Assembly (NCBI GenBank): GCA_950295325.1
Contig: OX485805.1
Span: 53,966,758-54,026,757 of the forward strand
Source: Polytrichum commune
Lineage: Eukaryota > Streptophyta > Polytrichopsida > Polytrichales > Polytrichaceae
Length of the DNA: 60,000 nucleotides
Direction of reading: 5' to 3'
This document shows positions 23,946 through 35,006 of the stretch, one piece after another (the stretch's first letter is position 1; every line of letters starts with the position of its first letter). The translations under genes were made by a program, and so were the position numbers. The notes under the pieces are model-generated. The model ran no database searches. It was not told the origin of the DNA and saw only the letters and a program-made list of their open reading frames with translations.

Positions 23946-25139
23946 TAGGAATTAGAAGGTCATTGTTTGGAGGCATTATAGTAGTACACCCATCCGCCCA
24001 ATATTGTGGATTGTTACTTTGCTTGGAGTAACAATTGTCATCACAATTAGTAACTACACTAAATATATTATTTAGTGTCACCAATTCTAATTTGTCTTTC
24101 TCAATACAAATTGTAAACCAACTCTCGTGCTTTAGGTCCCATGGGCGTTCGCCAGTGGACATAGAGGGTCAAGACTAAATTCTTAGATTTTAGATATATT
24201 ATTTTCAAAATAAGGATACAATCCATAAAATCGATGTATTCATAGGCTACATATTGGTATACGCAAGTCCCACTGGTGAATGCATGTGGAACACCCCCCT
24301 GTTTTTCTTACTTATTCCAAGTCCCATGGGTGTTCTCCCGCGGGACTTGAAAATTCTAGGTCACATTCAAAATAATCCCTTTCACACTGTCAACCCTAAA
24401 CATCCGCGTAAAGAATGGGAACTCACCAACTTTCTTTGGTGTGCTCATTGCAATTGTTGTTCAAATTCAATAGAAGTTTCTACACAAAATAAAACAAAAG
24501 TGCATGTGTGTCAAACATTCATACATTTAGATATTAATGGTCACATTGTAAGAAATTCAATCAACAAAACCATGTGAATCATTTGATTTAAAGAAATTCT
24601 ACACAACAACAATTTACGAGTGATTCAATTGAAGACATCAATTTCAGAACCTAATATACACAATTCGATTATCATTGATTCAAATGACTTACCAATTGAA
24701 GTAAATAATGGAACAAACAAAAAGAAATCAACAAAGCAAGCAAAGGAAAGAAAATTTTAAGAAAAAAATCAAGCAAAATTTCAGCAACTTTCAAGGAATG
24801 AGCAGACAAACATGATATCAACAAGTAAGTAACAAATTCAATAAACAATCATACCAAAGCAATTACCAACAACCCAACAAACAAGACAAAGCAACACAAT
24901 ACCAAACATACAAAGAAAGCAAACACAATAACAAAAACAACATATTCAATACAAAAAACCAAATTGAAAGAAATTTCAATGTGAAGAACTTCTTGGAAGA
25001 CTTACCTTGAGAGTTGGTGCAATTTCGGTTCAAGCCCCTTGTGATGAAGCGCGGCTTAACATCCTTTATGGGCCATCGGCTTTAATGCCGTAGCCATTAT
25101 GAAGACTTTATCGTCCACCTCGATTTTTATACATAATAG
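23946..25139. other. Gypsy-1 internal or inserted AT-rich DNA
   Basis: No coding domain recognised. An inverted-looking pair of motifs (CCAGTGG...CCCATGGGACCT in one strand at about 24125-24165; CCCACTGGTGAATG at about 24270) and a small hairpin (AAGTCCC ... GGGACTT, about 24318-24349) are visible. 24600-25000 is A-rich. Confidence 0.35.
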
Positions 25140-25650
25140 TAGTTGTCAACTTCCAATACAAATTCAATGACCTTTGTTACCTTGCCAAATCTAAAGACGG
25201 TACTTGGCAAATTTATCTTGGCCAATTTCTTTGTTTAAGAAGAAGGCCTATCACCTTATATTATGAGGACCTCGATCATTTCGTCTTCTTGAGGTCACTT
25301 TTCCTTATTAAACTTGACTTCTTAATTCATGAAATCCATGAACTCAAGCATTTTAAGTCGGTATTTCAATCCAACACCATTACTTTCCAAACTCTAAGGT
25401 ACATTCAGAGTCTAGTTCCCAAATTTTCTTTGAGGTTTGCGGAAACATTTTCAAAGAACTCTTCCATTTTTTCACCGAATCCATCATCATTCCCACCATT
25501 GTCATTAATATCAATGGTGTGGACAATATCCATTTGGACATAATCTTTGTTCCAATTTGAACGTCACAACCTTTTAGAAACTCAGGCTCACCATCATAAC
25601 CCGCACGTTTGATAGCATTGTCTCTTTCAAAGTGCTAGCTAAAAAATCAA
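25140..25650 (-). pseudogene. Gypsy-1 gag remnant
   Basis: Minus-strand DNA just inside the primer-binding site encodes a short acidic stretch (NDNGGNDDGFGEKMEEFFEN) and then degrades into stops. The assignment to gag rests on position, not on a recognised domain. Confidence 0.4.
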
Positions 25651-25652
25651 AA

Positions 25653-25668
25653 CCCTACTCTGATACCA
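25653..25668 (-). promoter_or_regulatory. Gypsy-1 primer-binding site (initiator Met tRNA)
   Basis: On the minus strand TGGTATCAGAGTAGGG begins two bases inside the LTR end. It matches the complement of the 3' end of plant initiator tRNA-Met, the usual primer for plant Gypsy and Copia elements. It fixes the LTR orientation: TGTCG...CACCTCTCC is the 5' end and AGCAAGGGTTGCGACA the 3' end. Confidence 0.88.
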
Positions 25669-25670
25669 CA

Positions 25671-26644
25671 TGTCGCAACCCTTGCTAACCCCTTTTAACA
25701 ATCTTGACCATTTTTATTTCTAGCAAGGGTAACGAGCGCTAACCCTTCACATTCCTCCATGCAAATGGTTAGCTCCCCATACCGCGTACCTTATAGTTCA
25801 TAAGAGGGGAACCAACCCTCTTACTTTGCTTTCGGGACTCACCCCTTACACGGTAACCAATTCTTAAATGTGGACCTCCATCCATAGAAGCCCAATCTTA
25901 TGTTAATAATTGCATTGCCGGAGCAACACTACAACAACCCGAACCATACTAAGCAACTATGCCTTCACATTGGGCCAATGCCCATGGAGGCCGTGCCATT
26001 CGGCCTTGGGTAGATTTGGCCACACCACCTTATCCATATAAGCCTCTAGGACTTTTGCCAGGGCCCCTATCCCACCGTCCAAAAACCTTTTGTCTCTCTA
26101 TTAAGAATTGGGGCCAAGTAGGCATTTTTCCTTAGCCGTTGGGGCAAGAAACGCTCAGCAACTTCAGAACACCATAACTTCCTTGTATGATATCCGATGT
26201 TAATAAGCGACCACTCCATTGTCACTTACGTTTCACGTAAATGCCGATGGACTCCTCACTTGCCCATTCGGGCAAGTTTTTAGGAAGTTATGCATGTTCA
26301 AACCTTGGCAGTCCCAGGAGCTACTCCCAGGCCACTGCTATGCCAGGGCATTGTCCCGGGACAGCGCCCCACTTAAATTGCCATACCTCCTAGCTCACAC
26401 CTCTGATTGAGGTGTTCTTGAGCATTTTAGAACCCACATGCCATAAGCTACTCATAGCTCGTGGCTTTACCCTTGTGCCTTCTAATCTCCGTGGGTGGGA
26501 GGCGTTCCCAACACCAGGGGCCCTCACTTACACTAGGATCACTTGGGCCCTCTTATCAACGGCGCCACAAGTCTTGGGTGTCAGTCCGGGGTCCCCCTTG
26601 TGCCCATGGTGTTTCAGGCACTCCTCATGGAGAGGTGTGCGATT
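25671..26644 (-). repeat. LTR copy J, 5' LTR of Gypsy-1, full length
   Basis: 974 bp; the plus strand reads TGTCGCAACCC to GAGGTGTGCGATT. It is directly followed, in minus orientation, by the tRNA-iMet primer site. It has the same length as copy H2, giving the family's LTR length. Confidence 0.88.
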
Positions 26645-27175
26645 AGATTGAAGATGCATTGTTCAATCCTTGGTATGTACTAGTGAACTTTTGTGGGTGG
26701 ACACCCAAGGTTGATACCGACTATCATGTCTGATGCTCAATTTTGAATTGATGAGCATAAATTAGGGAGCCCCACACCTTGACATTTGTGTAGGGTTGTT
26801 TAAATTACTACTTTTATTGGCATCCTTGATGTGAACTTTCATGTGTATTGTTATATTTTGCAAACATGTTCTCTTTGTATGGGAATCTTCCAATGTGCAT
26901 GGTGAGAACAAATTATCCACGGGGGTTTACCTGTGGAGTGTAAGCACAATGCTTTTGTCTTCATTGATGAGATCCTCCATATTACAATTGATTTTTTTGC
27001 ATGGTTTCATAATTATGTGTGGGTGTATTGGAATGCTTGAGTTGTATCTCAACGCCACCTAGGATTCTTCCTCACTTTTGGTTTGTAATGTGGTCTCTAG
27101 GACACTTTCTCTTAGAATTGTCAAGACTTTCTTTGCCCATGAGAGCTTTACAAAAGGAGCAGAGGTTGAATGCTA
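26645..27175. other. Spacer right of Gypsy-1
   Basis: No supported gene or element. AT-rich, with short chance open frames only. Confidence 0.4.
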
Positions 27176-28143
27176 TACCGTACGTTAAGGGCCGGTTCGG
27201 CACAAAATAATTCTAAAAATAGATGCCAAACATTTTGGAAAATTATTGGCATTTTTTGCCGAATATAAAATTAATTATTTTTCAAAATTGCCGAAAAGTA
27301 AGAAATTCTTACTTCTCACTAGAGTTTACTTACATCTCACTAGAGTTTTACGTACAGTGGAAGCATATGTGAATTTTGAAAGAGAGAAGGTGCTCCTTTT
27401 GTAATCAAGCTCACTTACATTAGTCTACAAAGAATATGGGTTAAGAAGTAGCAAGACTCTAGGTGAGGCTTTTCAAATGTGTTGTACACAAATTTTTGGA
27501 GTCCAATTGAGCATAGAAGATGAAGTTTTATAGAATTTTGTCCAACTAACAAAAGTTGAGAAATCAATCCTTCTTCCACCTCCAACAAGTTTTGTGTCAA
27601 AATAAGTCTTTATGCAAAAGATATGGACAAAACATTGCAGCCGTGTAAAGATCAAAAAATTAAAATGCGTTCATAACAGTTTTTCGGAGCTCATTTGTGC
27701 ATAGAAGATCAACTTTTTTGGAATTTTGTTGGTCTAAGAAAAGTTTAGAAATCAAGTAATCTTTCACCTCCAAGAAATTTTATGTCATTTGAAGACTCTA
27801 TGCAAAAGTTATGCGTGTTATGAAAATGAAGTCTAACTCGGTGTTTCACCTCAAAGTTTACATATCCCATATGCATTGTTGAACACAACTCCACTCTACT
27901 TGCATAATGCACTGAGCATTCTCAACTCTTCACTCACATCTTACTTGTCATTCAATGCAAGAGAGATGTACAAGATATAAGCTTAAATAGAAAATTAAAA
28001 ATGATTTTAGGCTGAATTTTTAAAAATTAAAAGAGAAAATTGCCAAAAATATGAATATACTATTTTAAGGTACCGAACCTACTTTTTGAACTTTAATTAA
28101 TTATTCGGCTAACATGTGTCGAAGCTGCCCTTCACGTACGGTA
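27176..28143. mobile_element. Non-autonomous TIR element, about 968 bp
   Basis: The left end TACCGTACGTTAAGGGCCGG and the reverse complement of the right end (TACCGTACGTGAAGGGCAGC) match over about 29 bases with five differences, and both then lead into AATAATT-rich sequence. The interior carries a diverged duplication with a period of about 190 bp (two copies of a block containing GCATAGAAGAT and TATGCAAAAG). No transposase and no clear target duplication were seen. Confidence 0.55.
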
Positions 28144-28919
28144 GGGTTGTTGTAGCATAGGCGTAGCACATGTAAAGTGTCAAAATTATTGTGTATTGCG
28201 TACGCCTTCATGTCCGAGGCCTGAGAGTTCCTTCATAAGTGATGCACAGAATAGCTTTCTTTGGTTTTTGATATGAAATTGCTAGAGAAGTCACTTGGAA
28301 TATGTACCCATTTTGTGCTGGTTACTTGGAATTTCTCTTATTCTGGTTACATTCTGCGGAGTGAGAGGATTTGTCATCAACTGATCAAATTGATCTGAAA
28401 GCTTGCAAGAGCAGGTGAGATAGCTGTGTTCAACTCTTCCTCTAAATTGCATAGTCTTCGGCTAGATGAGGGATGAGGAACTCTTGAAATGCTTTTCTGT
28501 GAGGCATGTGGGCAAGAATGTCGATCTGGAGAGAATGGCTCGAATAGATGTGAATTTGTGTTGAAGTCCTTCACTCTTGGGAAGATTTATTCTTGTGCAT
28601 TAACAGTCACTCCTAAAGCCACGGATGCTGTAGTTGCCCTGATTGTTGACTGCTAGCTCTGAGAGAATCTTTTGTTTTTGAGCAATCCTGCCAACTTGCT
28701 TAATTTGCTGTTGTTTCTTATACTCCCAGGTGTTCTAGGAAGCAATGTGAAGCTCTCACAGATAAACGAATCTGGAGGTTCATATGAATCTTACTGGACA
28801 TGCTTTGCAACCCATCTTGAGGCGTACCTCTGCAATTACCTCACTGAACAAGGACTAGTTTGGCGATCAAAATTAGCTTGAAGTTAGGATAAGTCTACAT
28901 AACATAAGCTGTGGAAATA
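28144..28919. other. Upstream region of the Baeyer-Villiger monooxygenase gene
   Basis: Likely promoter and 5' leader. A possible splice acceptor (CTTATACTCCCAG) at about 28717-28729 could mark a leader intron. The small open frame at 28672-28881 begins with TTG, not ATG, and is not supported as a gene. Confidence 0.4.
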
Positions 28920-30536
28920 ATGACATCGAATACGGCAAAGGTGGATGCGGTCATTGTGGGCGCCGGCATTAGTGGACTCTACCAACTCTACAAGCTCCGA
29001 AACCTTGGTTTGAGCACCCGCGTCTACGAGGCAGGAGATGGTGTCGGCGGCACTTGGTACTGGAACCGGTACCCTGGTTTATACTGCGACATCAACAGCC
29101 TGTTGTACTCGTATTCCTTCTCTCCCGAGCTCCAACAAGAGTGGAATTGGACAGAAAAATTCGCGACGCAACCCGAAATTCTGCGCTACGTGAACCATGT
29201 CGCGGACCGCTTTGATCTGCGTAAGGACATCACATTCAGCACACGAGTTGTGAGCGCCGTCTACGACGAGGTGAACAAGCTCTGGCAGGTGACGACTGAT
29301 ACCGGCGAAGTGGTCGAAACCCAATTCTTAATTATGGCGACAGGCGTCCTCACGGTGCCCAAGATGCCTGAGGTCACGGGCATCGAGAAATTCCGAGGCT
29401 CCACATACCACACTGCGCAATGGCCTCGTGAAGACGTCGATTTTGCAGGTAAGCGGCTTGCGGTGATTGGCACAGGCTCCTCGGGCGTCCAATCCATCCC
29501 AATCTTAGCCCAACGGGCGGCTGAGATGACAGTCTTCCAACGCACGCCGTGCTTCACCGTGCCCGCCGGCCACCGGCCATTGACAGAAAAGGAGGTGGCG
29601 GACACGAAGGCGAACTACCGAGAGCTCCGTGAGTTGCAACTCAAGTCCCGGAACGGTGTGCCGATGGAGCCACCCTCCAAATCGGCGCTTGAGGTCCATG
29701 AGGAGGAGCGCAACGCGGTCTTCCAAGCGGCCTACGAGGAGGGATCCGTTTTCGCGATCGGCAGCACATACCACGATATTTTCACTAACAAAGCCGCGAA
29801 CGAAACGGCCGCTGAGTTCCTCCGACAAAAGATCCAGTCCATCGTCCAAGACCCAAAGGTGGCTGAGAGTTTGTCTCCGCGCACTTTTCATTACGGCACC
29901 AAGCGCGTATGCCTTGACACAAAGTACTACGAGACATTCAACCTCCCCCACGTCCATTTGGTGGACCTCCGCAAAACGCCCCTTGTCGAAATCACCGAGA
30001 CTGGCGTTCGCACAACCGAGAAGGAACACGAAGTAGACGCGATCGTTTTTGCAACCGGCTTCGACTCCATCACTGGGGGACTCACCCGGATCGACATCCA
30101 AGGCAAGGGCGGGGTGTCGTTGAAACACAAATGGGCCGAGCAAGGCCCCCGCTCCTACATTAGCATGGCGATTTCCGGGTTCCCCAACCTCTTTGTCATC
30201 ACGGGGCCGTTAGGGCCTGGAGTGTTCACCACCATGACATTGGCGATCGAACATGATGTAAACTGGATTACTGATTGCATCACATACCTTCGTGAACAAG
30301 GTGTTGCGGAGATCGATGCCATGGTGGAGGCCGAGGATGAGTGGGCTGAATTTGTGGCATCGACGGTAAACAAGACTCTATTTCCCTTAGCCAATTCATG
30401 GTATATAGGAGCCGATGTTCCCAACAAACCTCGGTGCTTCATGGCCTACGTCGGTGGGTTTCCAAACTACAAGCAAAAGTGCGACGAGGTTGCACAGAAG
30501 GGGTATGAAGGTTTTGAAATGTCACCGATATTGTGA
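28920..30536 (+). CDS. Type I Baeyer-Villiger monooxygenase (cyclohexanone monooxygenase-like), single exon
   Basis: FAD- and NADPH-dependent enzyme that inserts oxygen next to a ketone to give an ester or lactone. Starting at the ATG at 28920 it has 538 aa; the upstream in-frame GTG at 28911 is not a credible plant start. The FAD Rossmann motif GAGISG is at about 14-19. The family fingerprint FRGSTYHTAQWP is at 158-169 and fits FxGxxxHxxxWP exactly. The NADPH-site GTGSSG is at 184-189 and ATGFD at 378-382. The usual RYPGAR-D motif reads RYPGLYCD. There are no introns. Coding DNA is clearly richer in G and C than its flanks. Full length, with no lesions. Substrate is unknown. As I recall, such enzymes have been reported in a moss and a red alga, so a plant gene is plausible; ultimate bacterial or fungal origin is inferred. 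Confidence 0.93.
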   Translation: MTSNTAKVDAVIVGAGISGLYQLYKLRNLGLSTRVYEAGDGVGGTWYWNRYPGLYCDINSLLYSYSFSPELQQEWNWTEKFATQPEILRYVNHVADRFDLRKDITFSTRVVSAVYDEVNKLWQVTTDTGEVVETQFLIMATGVLTVPKMPEVTGIEKFRGSTYHTAQWPREDVDFAGKRLAVIGTGSSGVQSIPILAQRAAEMTVFQRTPCFTVPAGHRPLTEKEVADTKANYRELRELQLKSRNGVPMEPPSKSALEVHEEERNAVFQAAYEEGSVFAIGSTYHDIFTNKAANETAAEFLRQKIQSIVQDPKVAESLSPRTFHYGTKRVCLDTKYYETFNLPHVHLVDLRKTPLVEITETGVRTTEKEHEVDAIVFATGFDSITGGLTRIDIQGKGGVSLKHKWAEQGPRSYISMAISGFPNLFVITGPLGPGVFTTMTLAIEHDVNWITDCITYLREQGVAEIDAMVEAEDEWAEFVASTVNKTLFPLANSWYIGADVPNKPRCFMAYVGGFPNYKQKCDEVAQKGYEGFEMSPIL

Positions 30537-31036
30537 GATGATGTAGGTAGGAGGTGGTAGCTTCATGTATATCTATCATATATTGTGACCCTGTTTTGCA
30601 GGCTTGTAAAAATTTCTACAAGTAGATCATTCCGTAGATGAACTTTGGTCATGAGCTTGACATTGGATTTCGATTGGTTGTGCCTTTTGTAGAGTTTTGG
30701 CAAGGTTTTGACGATTTTCCAGACTCTTGAATTCTGAAGCCGATTATTAACTTCCCTGAAGTGTGCAAAGGACAGAAGAATTCTATCTGTGCTTGTTCAC
30801 TTTTATACATGGTGTATAGTATCAGTGCACCCTTTAAAGGCATGTGATCAGCCTATAATGTTTATTGTCTTGATCAGAATGTATCTGCTTTCAAGTCAAA
30901 CAACACTGACATTTAAAGTGAGCAGTGTTTATGGAGTTAGAGCAGAGGATCTAAAGTTCATTGGGGGGTAGTATACACTGAAATGTCCACTTAGGTTGCC
31001 TTTGGGCATAGGTTGCCTCTTTACCCATGTGAACTA
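30537..31036. other. Region downstream of the monooxygenase
   Basis: Contains the presumed 3' untranslated region and AT-rich spacer. Nothing else is recognised. Confidence 0.4.
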
Positions 31037-32133
31037 CAGTCTAACCTTGATAATGTCACCCTTGTTAATAGAACACCTTGATATTGTCACCTAAAAGTTT
31101 GAAACTGATTTTCATAGTGTAAAACTCCCTCGTTATTATCCCTATCACCCTTGATAATGTCATTATTTTTTTTCAAAATCCGTAGTGTAAATGTGATAAT
31201 ATCAAGTATGGATGGATTGTATGGGTGGGCATGGGTTCGATATTATAATGGGTGGGCATGGGTTCGATATTATTGTTCATGGGTGAGCATGGGCTAAAGC
31301 AAAGCATATTGGGGGTCATTGAATGAGCTCTCATTCAATGCTTTCGGCATAGTGGGATGCCTTGTGTAATTTCAAATTTGGTACGTGTTTCGGAGTCCAA
31401 ATGCTCAATTCTACATACTCGCAGTTGTTTGTAAGTTGAGGCCAAAGGTGGAAGTTCACAAACACACAGATACACTTCCTGCCGATTTTTCCTGCTGATT
31501 GTTCAACTCACATCAACTTGGTGGTGGTGGTGGGTTTCTTCCCCTTATAACTTGCATTCCACAAATTTGAATGTTTGGTTCTAAGTTCTGTCCTTGCTCT
31601 TGCTTGTAAATATGTTGATATCAGTAATTTTCCTGAAGTCTTGACCTTCACCTGTTCATTTGTAACTACCAGCTGGTTCTACCTGTTCATTGAGCACCAA
31701 CCTTGATCGATGAACAAATGCTGCATGCGGGCATAGTGGGCAAGGTTCTCAGATTTTCAGCACTCATGAGTTGTTAGAAATGGAAAAAATCCATGACAAA
31801 CTCATTAGAATTGGTGTTGCACATTTAACATCAACAAAACAATGTGACATTAGAAGCTTCTTTGTCTCTAGTGAGAGGTCTTTACCTGATCTCAATGACA
31901 CAATGTTATGATGTGCTCTTGTTGTTATTCACAATTTTGAATTAGATTTTACATTCAAAAACATTGAAGTCTCGTATTTTTAAAAAATAAATTATAATTA
32001 TATTTTGATTTTCTACATATTTTTTGATAATATCACATTATGCACAAAATGTGACATTATCAAGTATGTCACACCTTGTTTATATCACACTTTTTGGTGA
32101 AACGGAGGGTGTGACATTATCAAGGTTAGGGTG
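31037..32133. mobile_element. Pogo-like (Tc1/mariner) transposon, internally deleted
   Basis: The left end CAGTCTAACCTTGATAATG and the reverse complement of the right end (CACCCTAACCTTGATAATG) match over 23 bases with two differences. Both sides are flanked by TA. The start resembles the CAGT..AACCT..ATAA termini of plant pogo/Lemi-type elements. The motif TTGATAATGTCAC recurs several times near both ends. At 31780-31911 a 43-codon plus-strand frame contains TKQCDIRSFF, reminiscent of the C-terminal tail of pogo/Tigger transposases; the rest of the transposase is missing. A 24-bp unit (GGGTGGGCATGGGTTCGAT) is duplicated at about 31225-31272. Confidence 0.7.
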
Positions 32134-32135
32134 TA

Positions 32136-33830
32136 CCCAAATTGTCATACAAGTACGCGGTAACTACATCCATCAACCTTGTTTCCAACTTCTTGTCAAC
32201 TACAAGACTTAAGATATACCTGAACGTAATTGAGTCCATCACATGGGAATACGTTTCTTCATAATCAATGCTTGGATGTTAGGTGAAGCCTTGAGCAACT
32301 AGCCATGCTTTTTATCGAGAAACATTTCCTAACCGTTCTTGTTTCCTCACAAACACCCATTTACAACCCACTAAGATAATCCCTTTTGGCATAGTCTCAA
32401 CTGGACTAAACACCTTCCGTGATTTCAAAGACTCTAGTTCAGATCTTATGGCCTCTTCCCACATGGGCCAATCACTTCGACTACGAGCCTCAACTATAAT
32501 AGTCGTATCACAATCATCGGCTAAGTATAGTGTTATATATAAAACAAAAGCATCATCTAGGTTTACTAGCATACGGTCCTATACCTTTCATATCTTCACA
32601 AAGTTGATTGCAATCTCTATTGAATCAACCAGTGCTTCTCTTTTAGAGTCATCTAGCTCAATGCTTGGAAGCAAACTTTTGTCTGGGAACGTCATTTGCG
32701 AGGTTGAAGATCTCTACCACGACCTTTCTTCATGGGTGTGGTTTGAATAACGAGTCTTTTTGGATGAGCGGAAGCATTAGCAACATGAATGTGTGACTTA
32801 GTCACATTTGCTACATTATTGAATGAAACGGATAATCTATCAGCTAACCGATTCAAATGCAAAATTTGCTCAACCTCTCTTTCACATTCTTGAATATGAG
32901 GATTTGGAAACATGTTTGGAGTAGATAAAACATTAAAGTTCAAATCTCTACATGAATTTAATTGTCCTACCAAACACGGAAAATATTCGTCATCGAAAAA
33001 ACAATCAACAAATTTTCCTCATAGTAAATTTCTAGTTGGAGGATCCAAATATCTAATAATGCTAGGTGATTTACACCCAAACATATATCCCTTCTTTCCT
33101 TTGTGGACCCATCTTAGTTTTATGTGGGGGGGGGGAATTGGCACTAGTACTTTACAACCAAAAATTCTTAGGTGTTTTATGCAAGGTATTTGTCTAGACA
33201 CTGCTTCTATAGGTGTAATGGATTCTAGTGAGGAGGATCTTAAGCAAACTAATGTTCCTACATGTAGGATAGCGTATCCTCATGCTGAAGTAGAAAGATT
33301 AGATCTCATAAGTAATGGCCTAGCAATTAATTATAATTTCTAAATAAAAGATTCTACACCATTTGTCTCATGGACATATGATAATGAGTGTTCTAATTCT
33401 ATTCCAATTGACTCACAATATGTCCTAAATGCTTGAGACTTATATTCTCCTGCACCATCTAAGCGTATGGACTGAATCGAATGATCTATAATCTAACCCG
33501 AAGTTGTATAATTTGTGCCAACAATCTTGGAAAAACTTGATCCCTACTAGCTAAAAAATATATTTGACCATTTTGTAAATGCATCAATCAAGGCAAAAAA
33601 CTATATTTGAACAGTTTGCATAGTGGATCTATCGGACCACAGATATCTCTTGAACCCTTTGGAGCATAACTGGGAATTCATGTGGCAATTTCCATTTGTG
33701 AGGTTGACTAACAAATATTTCAAAGTAAAATATTCAGAAGGTTTCATACCTTTTAAAAAAATTGCCACTTGAAATTTGTGTCTTTTTTGTATTGGGAACA
33801 GTTTGGCTCATCATTGAAATTTGCAAGTGT
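32136..33830 (-). pseudogene. Copia retrotransposon pol remnant: integrase core to RT N-terminus
   Basis: Minus-strand blocks in Copia order. Integrase core is at about 33700-33330 (CGPIDPLCKL, SIRLDGAGEYKSQAF, SIGIELEHSLSYVHETNG, LIARPLLMRSN). The integrase C-terminal motif HLRIFGCKV is at about 33190-33000. A linker is at 32973-32692. The RT start is at 32572-32312 (WEEAIRSELESLKSR, KWVF), then KAWLVAQGFT, IDYEETYS and LMDVVTAYLY down to the pogo-like terminus at 32135. Frameshifts and stops are frequent. The rest of RT and both LTRs are missing. Confidence 0.88.
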
Positions 33831-33835
33831 CCTAT

Positions 33836-35006
33836 TGTCGCAACCCTTGCTAGCTTCCTTAACTAACTTCACCCATTTTCAATTGAAACAAAGGTCACGA
33901 GTGCTAACCCTTCACATTCCGCCATGTAAATGATAATACCCCGGATATCAAGCACCTCTTTATAAGGAGTGCCCGAAATACCATAGGCACAAGGAAAACC
34001 TCGGAGTGACACCCGAGACTTGTGGCGCCGTTGGTGAAAGGGCCCAAGTGATCCTAGTGTGGGCGAGGGCCCCGGGCGTTGAGAACGCCTCCCACCCATG
34101 AAGAGTAGGAGGCACGAGGATAAGCCCATGAACTATGCGTAGCTTATGGTGTGTAGATTCTAGAATGCTCAAGAACACCTTAATTGGAGGTGTGAGCTAG
34201 GAGTTATGGCAATTTGAGTGGGACGCTGTACAGCAGTGGCCTGGTGTGATTCCCATGACTATCAAGGTTTGAACAAGAATAACTTCATCAATACTTGCCT
34301 GAATGAGGCAAGTGAAGAGTCCATTGGCATTTACGTTAAACTTAGATGACAATGGAGTGGTTGAATGTGAGCATTAGAGATGATAGAAGGAAGTTATGGT
34401 GTTCTGAAGCTCCTGGGGCTTCTAGCCCCAGCGGAAAAGGAAAAATGTCTACTTGACCCCAATTCTTGATAGAGGGACAAAATGTTTATTAACGGTGGGA
34501 AAGGGGCCTTATCAAAAGTCCTAGAGACTTATATGGGTGAGGTGGTGTGGCCTCACCTACCCGAGGCTGAACGGCACGACCTCCATGGACATTGGCCCAA
34601 TGTGAGGACATAGTTGCTTAGTATGGTTCGGGTTGTTGTAGTATTGCTCTGGCAATGCGATGATCAACATAAGATTGGACTTTCATAAATGGAAGTCCAC
34701 ATTTAAGAATTGGTTACCAATTAAGAGGTGAGTCCCGAAAGCAAAGTAGTAGGGTTGATTCCCTTCTTATGAACTATAAGGTCTGGGTAGAAGGAGCTAA
34801 CCATTAGCATGGCGGAATGCGAAGGGTTAGCGCTTGTGACCTTTGCTAGAAATGAAAATGATTAAGATGATTATAGTTAATAAAAATAAACTTATCCTCC
34901 TAGTTTGCTTTTCGAACTCACTCCTTAACCAGTAACCAATTCTTAAATGTGGACTTCCATTCATAAAAGTCCAATCTTGTGTTGATCATCGTGTTGTTGG
35001 AGCAAC
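33836..35006 (-). repeat. LTR copy G1/H1, split by nested copy G2
   Basis: 33836-33945 starts TGTCGCAACCCTTGC and stops at the CCCCGGA block. The same LTR appears to resume at about 34893 (CCTCCTAGTTTGC) and is cut at 35006 by copy H2. Minus orientation. The remainder beyond H2 is not found. Confidence 0.65.
33951..34870 (+). repeat. LTR copy G2 nested in G1/H1
   Basis: Plus-orientation copy from CACCTCTTTATAAGGAGTGCC to the GAAATGAAAATG block. The terminal AGCAAGGGTTGCGACA is lost. Some internal sequence near the CCCGGGACAACGCC block is missing compared with copy E. Confidence 0.78.

Noticed and set aside
28672-28881. Small open frame with a hydrophobic start upstream of the monooxygenase.
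   Set aside because: Starts with TTG, crosses a likely splice acceptor, and has no family; treated as leader DNA.
28911-28919. Upstream GTG start for the monooxygenase.
   Set aside because: Nuclear plant genes use ATG; the ATG at 28920 gives a normal N-terminus before the FAD motif.
29505-30143. Antisense 212-codon open frame within the monooxygenase gene.
   Set aside because: Shadow of a GC-rich coding strand; no domain, and it lies wholly inside a well-supported gene.
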